A stretch of DNA of 64,000 nucleotides, from contig NZ_JAMSCK010000007.1 in assembly GCF_023805255.1 (NCBI RefSeq), positions 1 through 64,000 on the forward strand, in the 5' to 3' direction. Source of the stretch: Gramella jeungdoensis (GTDB lineage: Bacteria; Bacteroidota; Bacteroidia; Flavobacteriales; Flavobacteriaceae). A model generated the notes under the pieces. It saw only the letters and a list, made by a program, of their open reading frames with translations. It had not been told where the DNA came from and did not search any database. Positions 32,085 through 40,970 of this stretch are shown piece after piece (position 1 is the stretch's first letter; each line of letters opens with the position of its first letter). The translations under genes were made by a program, and so were the position numbers.

Positions 32085-33140
32085 TTATGCAACACTCCCC
32101 TGGCAACTACTTCCGGCCCCGGCCGTACAGCCATAACAATGCTGAGAAATTATAATATTTCTGTCGTTGAGGACATCCTCGTTATATTCACTAATATGCT
32201 TCACCTTACTGTTTACCTTAAGGTCCAGCATCTGATTGAAATCGCAGTCATATAGCCAGCCATCCCAGCTAATAGAAATGGTATTGGTGCACATCACGTT
32301 TTCCACCGCTGCAGGATTGTAGGCATCAACCAGCGCATACATATAATCTTCATAATTATCTGAAGCGATCAGGTATTCCAGAAACCGGCTTATAGGCAGG
32401 TTTGTAATTGCAAACAGACTATCGAAATCTATATTAAAATCCTCTTTCAAAGCTTTTTTAAAATCACTTTGCATCGCCTGCTGGTTCGTTGGTAAAAATG
32501 CACCCGCAGGATTATAGACCAGGTCCAGTTTCAGTCCGGTACCTTCCTGTGCATAACCCACTGCATTAAGCATCTGAAGAGCTTTTATGGACTTATCGAA
32601 TACTCCATTACCTCGCTGTTTATCGGTTCTTTCCCTCTTATAGAAAGGAAGCGAGGAAACAACATGCACATTATGTTTCTTAAAGAACTCTGGCAGGTCG
32701 TGGTATTTTTTGTTAGCCAGAATAATGGTAAGATTAGAACGCACAATAAAATCTTTTATCCCAGCTTTAGAGGCCTCTTCCACAAACCATCTGAAATTTG
32801 GATTCATCTCTGGTGCTCCCCCGGTGAGATCAAGAGTATGAGCTCCTGTATTTTTTACCACCTCAAGACACTGCTTCATGGTCTCGATGGTCATGATCTC
32901 CTTCCTGTCTGGCCCGGCATCAACATGACAATGTGAACACACCTGGTTGCACATATAACCTAGATTGATCTGTAAAATTTCAAGTTTTTTAGGTTTTAAA
33001 GGGAAGTTCCCTGTTTGGGCAATCTTATCCTTAAATAAAGGAAGCTCTCCTTCTTTAAAGATACCATTTCTTAAAAATTCCAGTTGATTTGCAGGGCTGG
33101 AAAGGTCATCTTTCCTCGCTTTTAGAGACTTAATAGACAT
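32085..33140 (-). CDS. arsS: Arsenosugar-biosynthesis radical SAM protein
   Basis: A 351-residue radical SAM enzyme. The Fe-S binding motif is CNQVCSHC (C64, C68, C71, a CX3CX2C pattern), followed by VDAGPDRK. The C-terminal part carries further Cys residues (CTNTISISWDGWLYDCDF and QHCYGCTAGAGSSC), which probably bind additional clusters. ArsS proteins add a 5'-deoxyadenosyl group to dimethylated arsenic, giving an arsenic nucleoside precursor of arsenosugars. Position in the operon with arsM, the phosphorylase and TIGR04282/83 genes fits the pathway. It ends inside the putative rhodanese leader region. Confidence 0.93.
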   Translation of the reverse strand: MSIKSLKARKDDLSSPANQLEFLRNGIFKEGELPLFKDKIAQTGNFPLKPKKLEILQINLGYMCNQVCSHCHVDAGPDRKEIMTIETMKQCLEVVKNTGAHTLDLTGGAPEMNPNFRWFVEEASKAGIKDFIVRSNLTIILANKKYHDLPEFFKKHNVHVVSSLPFYKRERTDKQRGNGVFDKSIKALQMLNAVGYAQEGTGLKLDLVYNPAGAFLPTNQQAMQSDFKKALKEDFNIDFDSLFAITNLPISRFLEYLIASDNYEDYMYALVDAYNPAAVENVMCTNTISISWDGWLYDCDFNQMLDLKVNSKVKHISEYNEDVLNDRNIIISQHCYGCTAGAGSSCQGSVA

Positions 33141-33187
33141 AAAGGGTTTTAAAGTGATATGAGTTAGTTCAATTTTTCTGAAATAAC

Positions 33188-33523
33188 TTACATACTCAAT
33201 TTTTTGTATTTATTCATCATTTGCACTCCATGAACAAGAGTAGCTCCACTTTCTATAGCGGCGCCTGCATGTACGGCTTCCATCATTTCCTCCTTGGTAA
33301 TCCCACGCTGCAGACCATCTTTAGTATAGGCATCTATACAATAAGGACATTTTACAACGTGTGAAACAGCAAGTGCTATCAGGGATTTTTCACGGGCAGA
33401 CAATGCACCCTCCTCAAACACTTTCCCGTAATAATCAAAGAATTTATTACCAAGTTCTTCACTCCATTCGGTTATTTCACCGAATTTTCTCAAATCGGCA
33501 GGATCATAATAATTTTTAGACAT
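33188..33523 (-). CDS. Arsenosugar-cluster AhpD-like (carboxymuconolactone-decarboxylase-fold) protein
   Basis: A 111-residue protein with the AhpD/CMD fold and a redox-active CPYC motif (C59, C62). The family pattern LSAREKSLIALAVSHVVKC and the downstream HAGAAIESGATLVHG are clear. It matches the peroxidase-like proteins found at arsenosugar loci. A peroxidase or thiol-handling role is inferred. It is the first gene of the minus-strand arsenosugar operon, 47 bases upstream of arsS. Confidence 0.85.
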   Translation of the reverse strand: MSKNYYDPADLRKFGEITEWSEELGNKFFDYYGKVFEEGALSAREKSLIALAVSHVVKCPYCIDAYTKDGLQRGITKEEMMEAVHAGAAIESGATLVHGVQMMNKYKKLSM

Positions 33524-33582
33524 AGCGAAATAATTATGCTTAAAGCATTTTAGATATTTACGAAAATTTTAGGCGATCAGTT

Positions 33583-33765
33583 TTACAAAGGTACAACGCC
33601 CGTAATGGCAAGAATGATAAGTAAAAAAACAATAACAACGAGTATAACAATCCATAATTTTGATCGGGACTTATCAGTTCTGGTTTCTGTTGATTGATTT
33701 TTTCCATCTTCCGACTCATGATGTTTGGTTGGAACTGGCGAAGACCTGTCTTTTTTTGCACTCAT
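33583..33765 (-). CDS. Small single-pass membrane protein, 60 aa
   Basis: A 60-residue frame from ATG 33765. Residues 1-35 are charged and Ser/Lys-rich, and residues 36-58 form one strongly hydrophobic helix (KLWIVILVVIVFLLIILAIT). Short single-helix proteins of this type are common in Bacteroidota but lack family names. It stands alone upstream of the arsenosugar operon, on the same strand, with 59 bases before the AhpD-like gene's start, so read-through is possible. An overlapping 67-residue frame is a shadow. Confidence 0.55.
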   Translation of the reverse strand: MSAKKDRSSPVPTKHHESEDGKNQSTETRTDKSRSKLWIVILVVIVFLLIILAITGVVPL

Positions 33766-34061
33766 AATACTACTTTTCCTGAATTTAAAATAAAAAAGGC
33801 CTATTGAGAAGTCTCAAAATATATTTAACAAATTCTTTTCATTCCCGGTTTTTACCTCTTAAATACTGAAGTAGTACTAAAATCGGGCTTTGGGAGATTA
33901 CGAATAACGTTTTTCGCATTACAATTATCTCAAAAAAAGATATGTTTCGGTGTAATTCTTAATTTTTTCACACAAATTATAATTTTACACCTTCATTTTT
34001 TTAAGATAATTTGTTAAAAACGCTTAACTTTAAAAAGGCGTTATTTGCACCACCACCGCAT

Positions 34062-35114
34062 ATGAGAATAAATGTAAAAACCTTACCGGTAAATGAGATT
34101 CTAGAGGACATTGCTAATTGTTTGAACACCGATTTAAAAGACAACAGCGGTGAGCTAACCATTAAAATTCCTTCTGAGATTGGAGAGGGCTATATTCGAG
34201 GATGTAGCTTTGACTCCGGTATTGGGTTTGTTACATATAACTGTAAATTCTTTGAAGACGTAGAAATACATTTTTCTATCAATACCGTACATCCGCTTAA
34301 GTTCATATTCTGTTCTGAAGGAAATATTGAACATTGTTTTCAAAAAAGTGATAAGATCCATAAAATTGATACTTACCAGAACATAGTGGTGAGTAGTAGT
34401 GGTTATGATGGACACATACTTTACTTTAAAAAGGATGTGGCCACACATGTTTCGAGCTTGGAAATTATAAGGTCTATTTTTGCTCACAGGTCAAATTATG
34501 ATTTTAAAGATCTGGATCCCACCCTTAAAGAGTTGTTCAAGGATTCTGTGTCTAAAAACCAATTCTTCTACCAGGGAAATTATAGCATCAAGGCTGCCGA
34601 CCTTATGGATGCCATAAACACCAAAGATTATACAGGCTTTTTAAGAAATCTATTCCTGGAAGGAAAGGCCTTTGAAATGATGGTTATTCAGATCGCCCAG
34701 TATGAAGATGATGAAAATGGTGAAAACCTGCCAAAGATCCTCAGAAAATCTGACATCAAGAAAGTTGATTATGTTGCAAAACGCATACAGGGGGATCTAA
34801 GTACAAATCCAACCGTGGAATCGCTGGCCAAGGAAGCCGGCACCAATGTAAACAAACTTCAGGAAGGTTTTAAGTATGTATACAATCTCACGGTTAATAA
34901 ATATATGCAGCATGTAAAACTTGAAGCTGCTAAGGAAATGCTCATGCTTTCAGAGAAAAATATTTCAGAGATCGTAACCGCCATAGGCCTGAACAACCGA
35001 AGCTATTTCTCAAAGATCTTTAAGGAAAAATATGGGGTAAGTCCTAAATACTTTTTGAAGAGCAAAAAATACCCTAATGAAGATGAACAGGAAAAAGTAA
35101 AGTCAGCTAATTAA
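34062..35114 (+). CDS. AraC-family transcriptional regulator
   Basis: A 350-residue regulator. The C-terminal about 100 residues contain two helix-turn-helix motifs of the AraC family (SLAKEAGTNVNKLQEGFK and ISEIVTAIGLNNRSYFSKIF) and end FKEKYGVSPKYF. The N-terminal about 240 residues are an unidentified sensor region. I chose ATG 34062; a TTG start at 34011 would add 17 residues. It precedes the CBM9-like gene and the SusC/SusD system, so it probably regulates them. A GGTGTAA...TTACACC inverted repeat lies upstream near 33949-33990 and may be autoregulatory. Confidence 0.85.
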   Translation: MRINVKTLPVNEILEDIANCLNTDLKDNSGELTIKIPSEIGEGYIRGCSFDSGIGFVTYNCKFFEDVEIHFSINTVHPLKFIFCSEGNIEHCFQKSDKIHKIDTYQNIVVSSSGYDGHILYFKKDVATHVSSLEIIRSIFAHRSNYDFKDLDPTLKELFKDSVSKNQFFYQGNYSIKAADLMDAINTKDYTGFLRNLFLEGKAFEMMVIQIAQYEDDENGENLPKILRKSDIKKVDYVAKRIQGDLSTNPTVESLAKEAGTNVNKLQEGFKYVYNLTVNKYMQHVKLEAAKEMLMLSEKNISEIVTAIGLNNRSYFSKIFKEKYGVSPKYFLKSKKYPNEDEQEKVKSAN

Positions 35115-35290
35115 GCTTTACTTATTCCTACAGTCAACTAGCTTATAACTTTCTATTCACAACAACCTATCTAATCTATACTGCGTAAGTAGCTTGGTAT
35201 ACTTTCCATCTAATAAAAATTTCAAAATTCTACTTTAGTAAAATTTTTATATTAGTATATTAGTTTAAATAAAAAACTAATTATAAGGAG

Positions 35291-36361
35291 ATGGGATCAT
35301 TAAACTTTTATAGAAGTATTCTTTTTATTTTGTTGATCTCATTTGGTGTTACAGCCCAGAAATCCAACACTCCCAGAACATATATTACCTATAAGACAAA
35401 TCAGCCATTAAAAATAGATGGGCTTGATAGTGAAGATGCCTGGCAAAAAGCTACGTGGAGTCAGGATTTTATTGACATTGAAGGAAAGAAAATTCCTGAG
35501 TTTAAAACCAACCTAAAGATGCTCTGGGATGAACAATACCTCTATTTCTTTGCAAAATTGGAAGAACCTCATGTTTGGGCGACCTTAAAACAAAGGGATA
35601 CGGTAATTTTTTATAACAACGATTTTGAAATCTTTATAGATCCCGATGGTGATTCTCATAATTATATGGAATTAGAAATGAATGCCCTGAACACCATCTG
35701 GGACCTCTTCATAGTAAAACCATACAGAGAACCTGCTCCCATTATAGACAACTGGGATATTAACGGCTTAAAATCGGCAGTAAATATAAATGGAACTTTA
35801 AATGACCCTTCTGATACTGATAAAGGCTGGAGTGTAGAAATAGCCATTCCCTGGGCTGCACTTAATGAAGCAAATCCTCATAATAGAATTCCTAAAGACG
35901 AATTCTGGCGAATTAATTTCTCAAGGGTGAACTGGGATTTCCAGCTTAAGAACGGCACATATTCAAGAAAAAAAGATTCCAGTGGCAACTTTTTACCTGA
36001 ATATAACTGGGTTTGGTCTCCGCAGGGAATAATTAATATGCATGAACCTGAACATTGGGGTTATGTATATTTTTCACCGAAAGTAGTGGGGCAAAAAGAC
36101 AGTTTCAATATTCCGCAGGATGAAAAGATAAAATGGTTTCTCTATAAATTGTATCGTAATCAAAAGTCCTTTCATAATGAGAATGGAAAATGGGCAACTA
36201 AAATTGAAGATATATTATCCCAAAGAGTCCAGATTGAAGGAAAAAAGATTGAACCTGAACTTGAAAATCATCGGAGCGGATGGAATATCTCAGCAGTAAG
36301 TCCATTCACTAACAGCATCTATATAATTAAGGAGGATGGAGATTTAATTAAAATAAAATAA
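35291..36361 (+). CDS. Secreted CBM9-like carbohydrate-binding protein
   Basis: A 356-residue protein with a signal peptide (cleaved after VTAQ near 23) and a family 9-like carbohydrate-binding module spanning most of the chain. Family features are PLKIDGLDSEDAWQKATWS, LWDEQYLYFFAKLEE and FEIFIDPDGDSHNYMELE followed by WSVEIAIPW. These proteins bind glycans or polyphenols at the cell surface. An AAGGAG sequence lies just before ATG 35291, unusual for this organism. A TTAGTTT/AAACTAA hairpin sits at 35260-35280. The hydrolase gene follows eight bases downstream, so they form an operon. Confidence 0.85.
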   Translation: MGSLNFYRSILFILLISFGVTAQKSNTPRTYITYKTNQPLKIDGLDSEDAWQKATWSQDFIDIEGKKIPEFKTNLKMLWDEQYLYFFAKLEEPHVWATLKQRDTVIFYNNDFEIFIDPDGDSHNYMELEMNALNTIWDLFIVKPYREPAPIIDNWDINGLKSAVNINGTLNDPSDTDKGWSVEIAIPWAALNEANPHNRIPKDEFWRINFSRVNWDFQLKNGTYSRKKDSSGNFLPEYNWVWSPQGIINMHEPEHWGYVYFSPKVVGQKDSFNIPQDEKIKWFLYKLYRNQKSFHNENGKWATKIEDILSQRVQIEGKKIEPELENHRSGWNISAVSPFTNSIYIIKEDGDLIKIK

Positions 36362-36369
36362 GCTTTTGT

Positions 36370-37482
36370 ATGAAAACCAACCAGCTCTTTATCGTTTTAC
36401 TATTATTTGTCCTGGCTTCGTGCAGGGAAAACAAGTCCAACGAAGAAGTCGCAAACAAAGAAAGCATAGAAAAGAAACTTTCGGATGATTTCAAATTTTG
36501 GGTATGGACTTCTGCCAATGAAAAAAAAACAGACTCATCTTATATCCAGGAATTCAAGAAATATAGTGAGAATGGCATTGACGCTGTTTTGATTAACACC
36601 AATACAGATCCAAAACTATTATCAAGGGTTGCGCCTCTTGCAAAAGAGGCAGGCCTGGAAGTTCACGCATGGATCATGGCGATGAACCGACCCGGAGACA
36701 GCATAGCACTCCAGCATCCAGACTGGTATGTGGTGAGCAGAAATGGAAAATCCACATTTGATACAAGACCCTATGTAGATTATTACCAATGGCTTTGCCC
36801 TACCCGGGAAGACTCCAGGAACCATGTGCTTAACCTTGTTGAAGGGCTGGCTAAAGTAGAAGGCGTCTCGAGTGTTCATCTTGATTACATCAGATTTCCA
36901 GATATTTTTCTGCCAATTGGCCTACTACCAAAATATGACCTCGAACAGGAGGAAGAATTGCCACAATTCGATTTCTGTTATTGCGAGGTATGTGTAAGTG
37001 AATTTGAAAAAATACATCATAAAAACCCATTGGAATTTGAAAACCCTGCATTGGATATGGAATGGAAACAATTCCGGTTAAACAAGATCAAAGCAGTGGT
37101 TGATGATGCCTACGAGATCGCTCACTCAAATGATAAAGAACTAACGGCTGCCGTTTTCCCCTATCCTGAAATGGCTGACCATATGGTGCGCCAGCGTTGG
37201 GATAAATGGAAGATAGACGCTGTACTACCCATGATATACCATAATTTCTATAACGAAGAAATCGATTGGATTGGATTTGCAACAAAACAGGGGATGAAAG
37301 ATCTAAGCTTAGGAAATACCCAATTACATACCGGGGTATTCGTTCCGGCTATGGATGCTTCTGAACTTGGCAAAGCCATACAGCTTGCCAAAGAAAATGG
37401 AGCAAAAGGAATATCATTTTTCGACGGAAACGCCCTTACCGAAGAACATCTTAAGATGATAAAAGAGGCTCAGCACAAATAA
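36370..37482 (+). CDS. GHL10-type glycoside-hydrolase-like lipoprotein
   Basis: A 370-residue lipoprotein with lipobox ASC (C18) and a TIM-barrel domain of the family-10-like hydrolases (GHL10/DUF187). Recognisable segments are FWVWTSANEK, GLEVHAWIMAMNRPG, PTREDSRNHVLN and the HLDYIRFP motif with the conserved DYIR residues. FCYCEVCVSEFEK is a Cys-rich loop. The substrate is unknown, but neighbours for glycan binding and uptake imply saccharide degradation at the cell surface. It shares an operon with the CBM9-like gene and is followed by a terminator hairpin. Confidence 0.83.
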   Translation: MKTNQLFIVLLLFVLASCRENKSNEEVANKESIEKKLSDDFKFWVWTSANEKKTDSSYIQEFKKYSENGIDAVLINTNTDPKLLSRVAPLAKEAGLEVHAWIMAMNRPGDSIALQHPDWYVVSRNGKSTFDTRPYVDYYQWLCPTREDSRNHVLNLVEGLAKVEGVSSVHLDYIRFPDIFLPIGLLPKYDLEQEEELPQFDFCYCEVCVSEFEKIHHKNPLEFENPALDMEWKQFRLNKIKAVVDDAYEIAHSNDKELTAAVFPYPEMADHMVRQRWDKWKIDAVLPMIYHNFYNEEIDWIGFATKQGMKDLSLGNTQLHTGVFVPAMDASELGKAIQLAKENGAKGISFFDGNALTEEHLKMIKEAQHK

Positions 37483-37880
37483 CTTATCACCAGTTTCTTA
37501 ACATTCCGATTGTAACCCTTCAACCTTAAAACACCAATAAGTATTTAAACATCAGAGCGATGCAATCCCTCATCAATAAGGTCTTCCGAGGGATTGCCTT
37601 CTTCCCGACCACAGACGGATTAAAAAATTTTCTTAAAAGCAAATTTTAATTAATTACTTCTTTGAATAATAAATAATTAAATTTTTTATTTAAGTTCTAA
37701 AAGTTCTTATTATTTTAGCTATAACGTTTTCGATAGAGTCACTGTTTTAGAGCAGTTTAACACAGTCTAACGAAAATTTTACAAAACGATTGACATAGCA
37801 TTCAAATTTATTAAGTGCAACTGTTAAAAAATTTTAAGTATTGTTCATCAAATTCTAACCAAAAATTAAAATTAAAACGT
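37483..37880 (+). other. Intergenic leader before susC (398 bp, no gene)
   Basis: I see no coding gene here. The left part contains a terminator-like hairpin at 37562-37597. The right part (37640-37880) is extremely A+T-rich and presumably holds the promoter and 5' leader of the SusC/SusD genes. No exact TAnnTTTG box is found. An upstream in-frame start at 37815 adds 22 residues of no clear function, so I place the susC start at 37881 where the signal peptide begins. Confidence 0.5.
37562..37605 (+). terminator. Terminator after the CBM9/GHL10 operon
   Basis: GCAATCCCTC at 37562-37571 is perfectly complementary to GAGGGATTGC at 37588-37597, with a 16-base loop and a T/C-rich tail. It stands 79 bases past the hydrolase stop codon. 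The tail is not a pure T-run, so it may be moderately efficient. Confidence 0.55.
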
Positions 37881-40800
37881 ATGGGTAAAAAATTATTTTT
37901 CCTGTTAAGCGTGATGTTGTTATCATTCAGTCAAAACATCACGGCACAGGAACAAACTGTAACGGGAACAGTTACCGATGGAGAGAATGGCCTTCCATTA
38001 CCGGGAGTTACCGTTCTTGAAAAAGGCACCGCTAATGGGGTAGCTACCGATTTTGACGGAAACTACTCCATAACTGTAGCGGAAGATGCCGTTCTCGTAT
38101 TCTCTATGATAGGATTTGGAAGTCAGGAAATCGAGCTGGAAGGTAGATCTACTTTGGATGTAGTAATGTCGGTTGATGCCGAAGCCCTTGACGAGGTTGT
38201 TGTAACCTCACTGGGTATAACGAGAGAAAAGAAATCTCTGGGGTATGCAGTTACAGAGCTTGAATCTGAAGAAATCAACACCGTTAAGAACTATAATGTC
38301 GCCAGTTCCCTTGTTGGTAAGGTAGCCGGACTTGTAGTAAACCAGTCAAGTGGGGTTGGATCGGGTTCCAGAATAACAATTCGAGGTAACAACACGCTTA
38401 CCGGAAATAATCAGGCACTTATAGTTGTTGACGGTATTCCAATCGACGCTTCAGGAACCGAATCAGGAGGTAGTATTTACAACAGTACCGTGACAGGGGG
38501 TGGTATTACAGATATAAACCCGGCTGACATTGAGTCGGTATCTGTACTTAAAGGACCTAATGCTGCAGCCCTATATGGATCAAGAGCTGCCAGTGGGGTA
38601 ATACTGATCACTACTAAAAAAGGTACAAAAGGTAAAGGACTAGGTATTTCAATAAACTCAAATATCTCTATTGAAGAGCCTATGTTTTTACCGGAATTTC
38701 AAAATGAATATGGACAGGGTATTAATGGAGCTCCATATGCCGATTTAGAGAACTTCGGCGGATCATCCTGGGGATCCAGGCTTGATGGTTCACAGCAGCT
38801 TTATTATACCGGAGAAGAAAGACCTTATGTTGCTCAACCGAATAATATAGAAGATTTCTTCGAAAATGGAATCCAAAGTATCAATACCCTTTCAATGGAT
38901 AAAGGAGGGGAAGATTATAGTTTAAGATTTTCTTACACTAATAATGCAACAACATCGGTTATTCCAAATTCCGAACTTCAGAGTCACAACTTTAACCTAA
39001 GAGGGGTGGTTGACCTGTCAGATAAATTAAGTCTGGATAGCAAAGCTACTTATTTCACACAGGAACTTAATAATCGTGTGAATTTAGGAACAGAGGGTGT
39101 TCTTGCTTTCGTCTACAGAATGCCAAGAAACGTAGCGATTAATGACCTGAAAAAGTATAAGCCTTCCCTTTGGGCAAATCCGGAAATGTTCGGTGATGAA
39201 TATGCATCCATTAGTTATGCCGGACAGAACAAAAGTATCGGTAACCCTTACTGGATGCTTAATGAAGACACTAATGACGAAAGAAGAGATCGCTTTTTAG
39301 GTTTCACTAAACTTAATTATGAATTTAACGATTGGCTTTCAGCCTTTGCAAGAGTGGGTGGCGATGTAACGAACATCCGCACTGATTACATCCAGGATTA
39401 CGGTCATCACTTTTTCTATGACGGGCGTCTTTCCCTAAGCACCAGAAAGAATACCGAGATCAATGCCGATTTTCTTTTAACAGCTGACAAAGATCTGACC
39501 GAAAAATTGAATCTGGTAGCTAACGTAGGAGGTAGTTTATCTAAAAGGACCTTTGAAACAATGAATGTTTCCGGATCTCAGTTTAGATTACCTTCACGTT
39601 CATTCCTTAACAATACCAATGTTCAATCGAGCAGCCACACTCCACTAGGAGTAAAAAAGATTAACTCTCTTTACGGATCGTTCAGCTTTTCTTACGATGA
39701 TCTTATGTATCTGGACCTTACTGCCAGAAATGACTGGTCTTCTACTTTAAGCGAGAATAACCGTTCGTATTTTTATCCCTCGGTTAGTTACTCGCTTTTA
39801 GCTGACAGGTTTATAGATCCAAACAAAAGTGTTTTCAACATGTTGAAACTAAGAGCCAGCTGGGCACAGGTTGGTAACGACACTGGCGTATATCAGCTGT
39901 ATCAAACCTTCAGCGTACCTCAGGACGGGTATCTGGGACTTACTGTTCTTGAAGGACCAAGCGTAAAACTAAATCCTGATCTAAAGCCAGAGAGTGTAAC
40001 CTCTACAGAAATCGGTCTGGAATTCAACATGTTCCAGAACAGGATTTATGGGGACATTTCGGTTTATGATATCACCACAACTGATATGATCTTTAATGTA
40101 CCGGTTCCTTTTGCAACAGGATACAGCTTCTTTAAAGAGAACATTGGAGAAGTTCAAAACCAGGGTATTGAAGCAATGATTGGCGGGGTTCCGGTCAGAA
40201 CCGAAAACTTCAGATGGGATATAAGCGCTAATTTCTCTAAAAATGAGAATAAACTAATTGAACTAATTGAAGGTCTTGATTACACCGTACTTAACTCACT
40301 AGGCGGGCTTTCAGTTAGGGCCGAAGTCGGCGGGGGAATTGGAGACATGTACGGTTCAACCTGGAAAACCAACGAGAACGGAGAGCGCCTCGTAAATGCT
40401 GAAGGATTTCCACTTGCTTCCGTAGAGCGGGAGAAACTTGGAAATGCCCAACCAGATTGGATAGGAGGACTTAGCAACACTTTGACGTACAAGAACTGGA
40501 ATTTAAGGTTCCTTATTGACGGAAGATTTGGAGGCGAAATTTATTCAGCTACCTCTTCTTACCTTGACGCGGCCGGGGTTTCTGAAAGAAGCCTTCAGTA
40601 CAGAGAAGAAGGCATTGTTATAGACGCCATAAACGAAGAAACAGGAGAGCCCAACACCACAGCGATAACCGCCCAGGAATATTGGGGCAGTTACTCTGGC
40701 ATCACATCTAATTATATCTATGACCAGACCAATGTACGATTAAGGGAGTTTTCATTAACTTATAGATTCCCGGGTGAATTTACCGATAGTATCGGGCTAA

Positions 40801-40970
40801 ATTCAGCTTCTGTTGGACTAATAGGAAGAAACCTGTTCTTCCTTTACAAGGACGCTGAGGATATTGATCCGGATTCCTCTATTGGTACCGGTCTTTCCGG
40901 TCAGGGTATCTCACTGAACAACGCACCAACTATTCGTAGTCTGGGATTAAATGTTAATATTAAATTTTAA
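37881..40970 (+). CDS. SusC/RagA-family TonB-dependent outer-membrane receptor
   Basis: A 1029-residue outer-membrane receptor. After a signal peptide (MGKKLFFLLSVMLL onward) comes a carboxypeptidase-regulatory-like domain (VTGTVTDGENGLPLPGVTV), a TonB-box-like region (LDEVVVTSLG) and a plug (YNVASSLVGKVAGLVV, LIVVDGIPIDA). A long 22-stranded barrel follows, ending with an aromatic C-terminal strand. It imports glycan pieces with its SusD partner using TonB energy. There is no N-terminal secretin-like signalling domain. The stop codon overlaps the susD start (TAATG). Confidence 0.93.
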   Translation: MGKKLFFLLSVMLLSFSQNITAQEQTVTGTVTDGENGLPLPGVTVLEKGTANGVATDFDGNYSITVAEDAVLVFSMIGFGSQEIELEGRSTLDVVMSVDAEALDEVVVTSLGITREKKSLGYAVTELESEEINTVKNYNVASSLVGKVAGLVVNQSSGVGSGSRITIRGNNTLTGNNQALIVVDGIPIDASGTESGGSIYNSTVTGGGITDINPADIESVSVLKGPNAAALYGSRAASGVILITTKKGTKGKGLGISINSNISIEEPMFLPEFQNEYGQGINGAPYADLENFGGSSWGSRLDGSQQLYYTGEERPYVAQPNNIEDFFENGIQSINTLSMDKGGEDYSLRFSYTNNATTSVIPNSELQSHNFNLRGVVDLSDKLSLDSKATYFTQELNNRVNLGTEGVLAFVYRMPRNVAINDLKKYKPSLWANPEMFGDEYASISYAGQNKSIGNPYWMLNEDTNDERRDRFLGFTKLNYEFNDWLSAFARVGGDVTNIRTDYIQDYGHHFFYDGRLSLSTRKNTEINADFLLTADKDLTEKLNLVANVGGSLSKRTFETMNVSGSQFRLPSRSFLNNTNVQSSSHTPLGVKKINSLYGSFSFSYDDLMYLDLTARNDWSSTLSENNRSYFYPSVSYSLLADRFIDPNKSVFNMLKLRASWAQVGNDTGVYQLYQTFSVPQDGYLGLTVLEGPSVKLNPDLKPESVTSTEIGLEFNMFQNRIYGDISVYDITTTDMIFNVPVPFATGYSFFKENIGEVQNQGIEAMIGGVPVRTENFRWDISANFSKNENKLIELIEGLDYTVLNSLGGLSVRAEVGGGIGDMYGSTWKTNENGERLVNAEGFPLASVEREKLGNAQPDWIGGLSNTLTYKNWNLRFLIDGRFGGEIYSATSSYLDAAGVSERSLQYREEGIVIDAINEETGEPNTTAITAQEYWGSYSGITSNYIYDQTNVRLREFSLTYRFPGEFTDSIGLNSASVGLIGRNLFFLYKDAEDIDPDSSIGTGLSGQGISLNNAPTIRSLGLNVNIKF

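Noticed and set aside
33558-33761. A 67-residue minus-strand frame overlapping the 60-residue membrane protein
   Set aside because: Different frame of the same DNA without a plausible domain; the 60-residue frame has a clean membrane helix.
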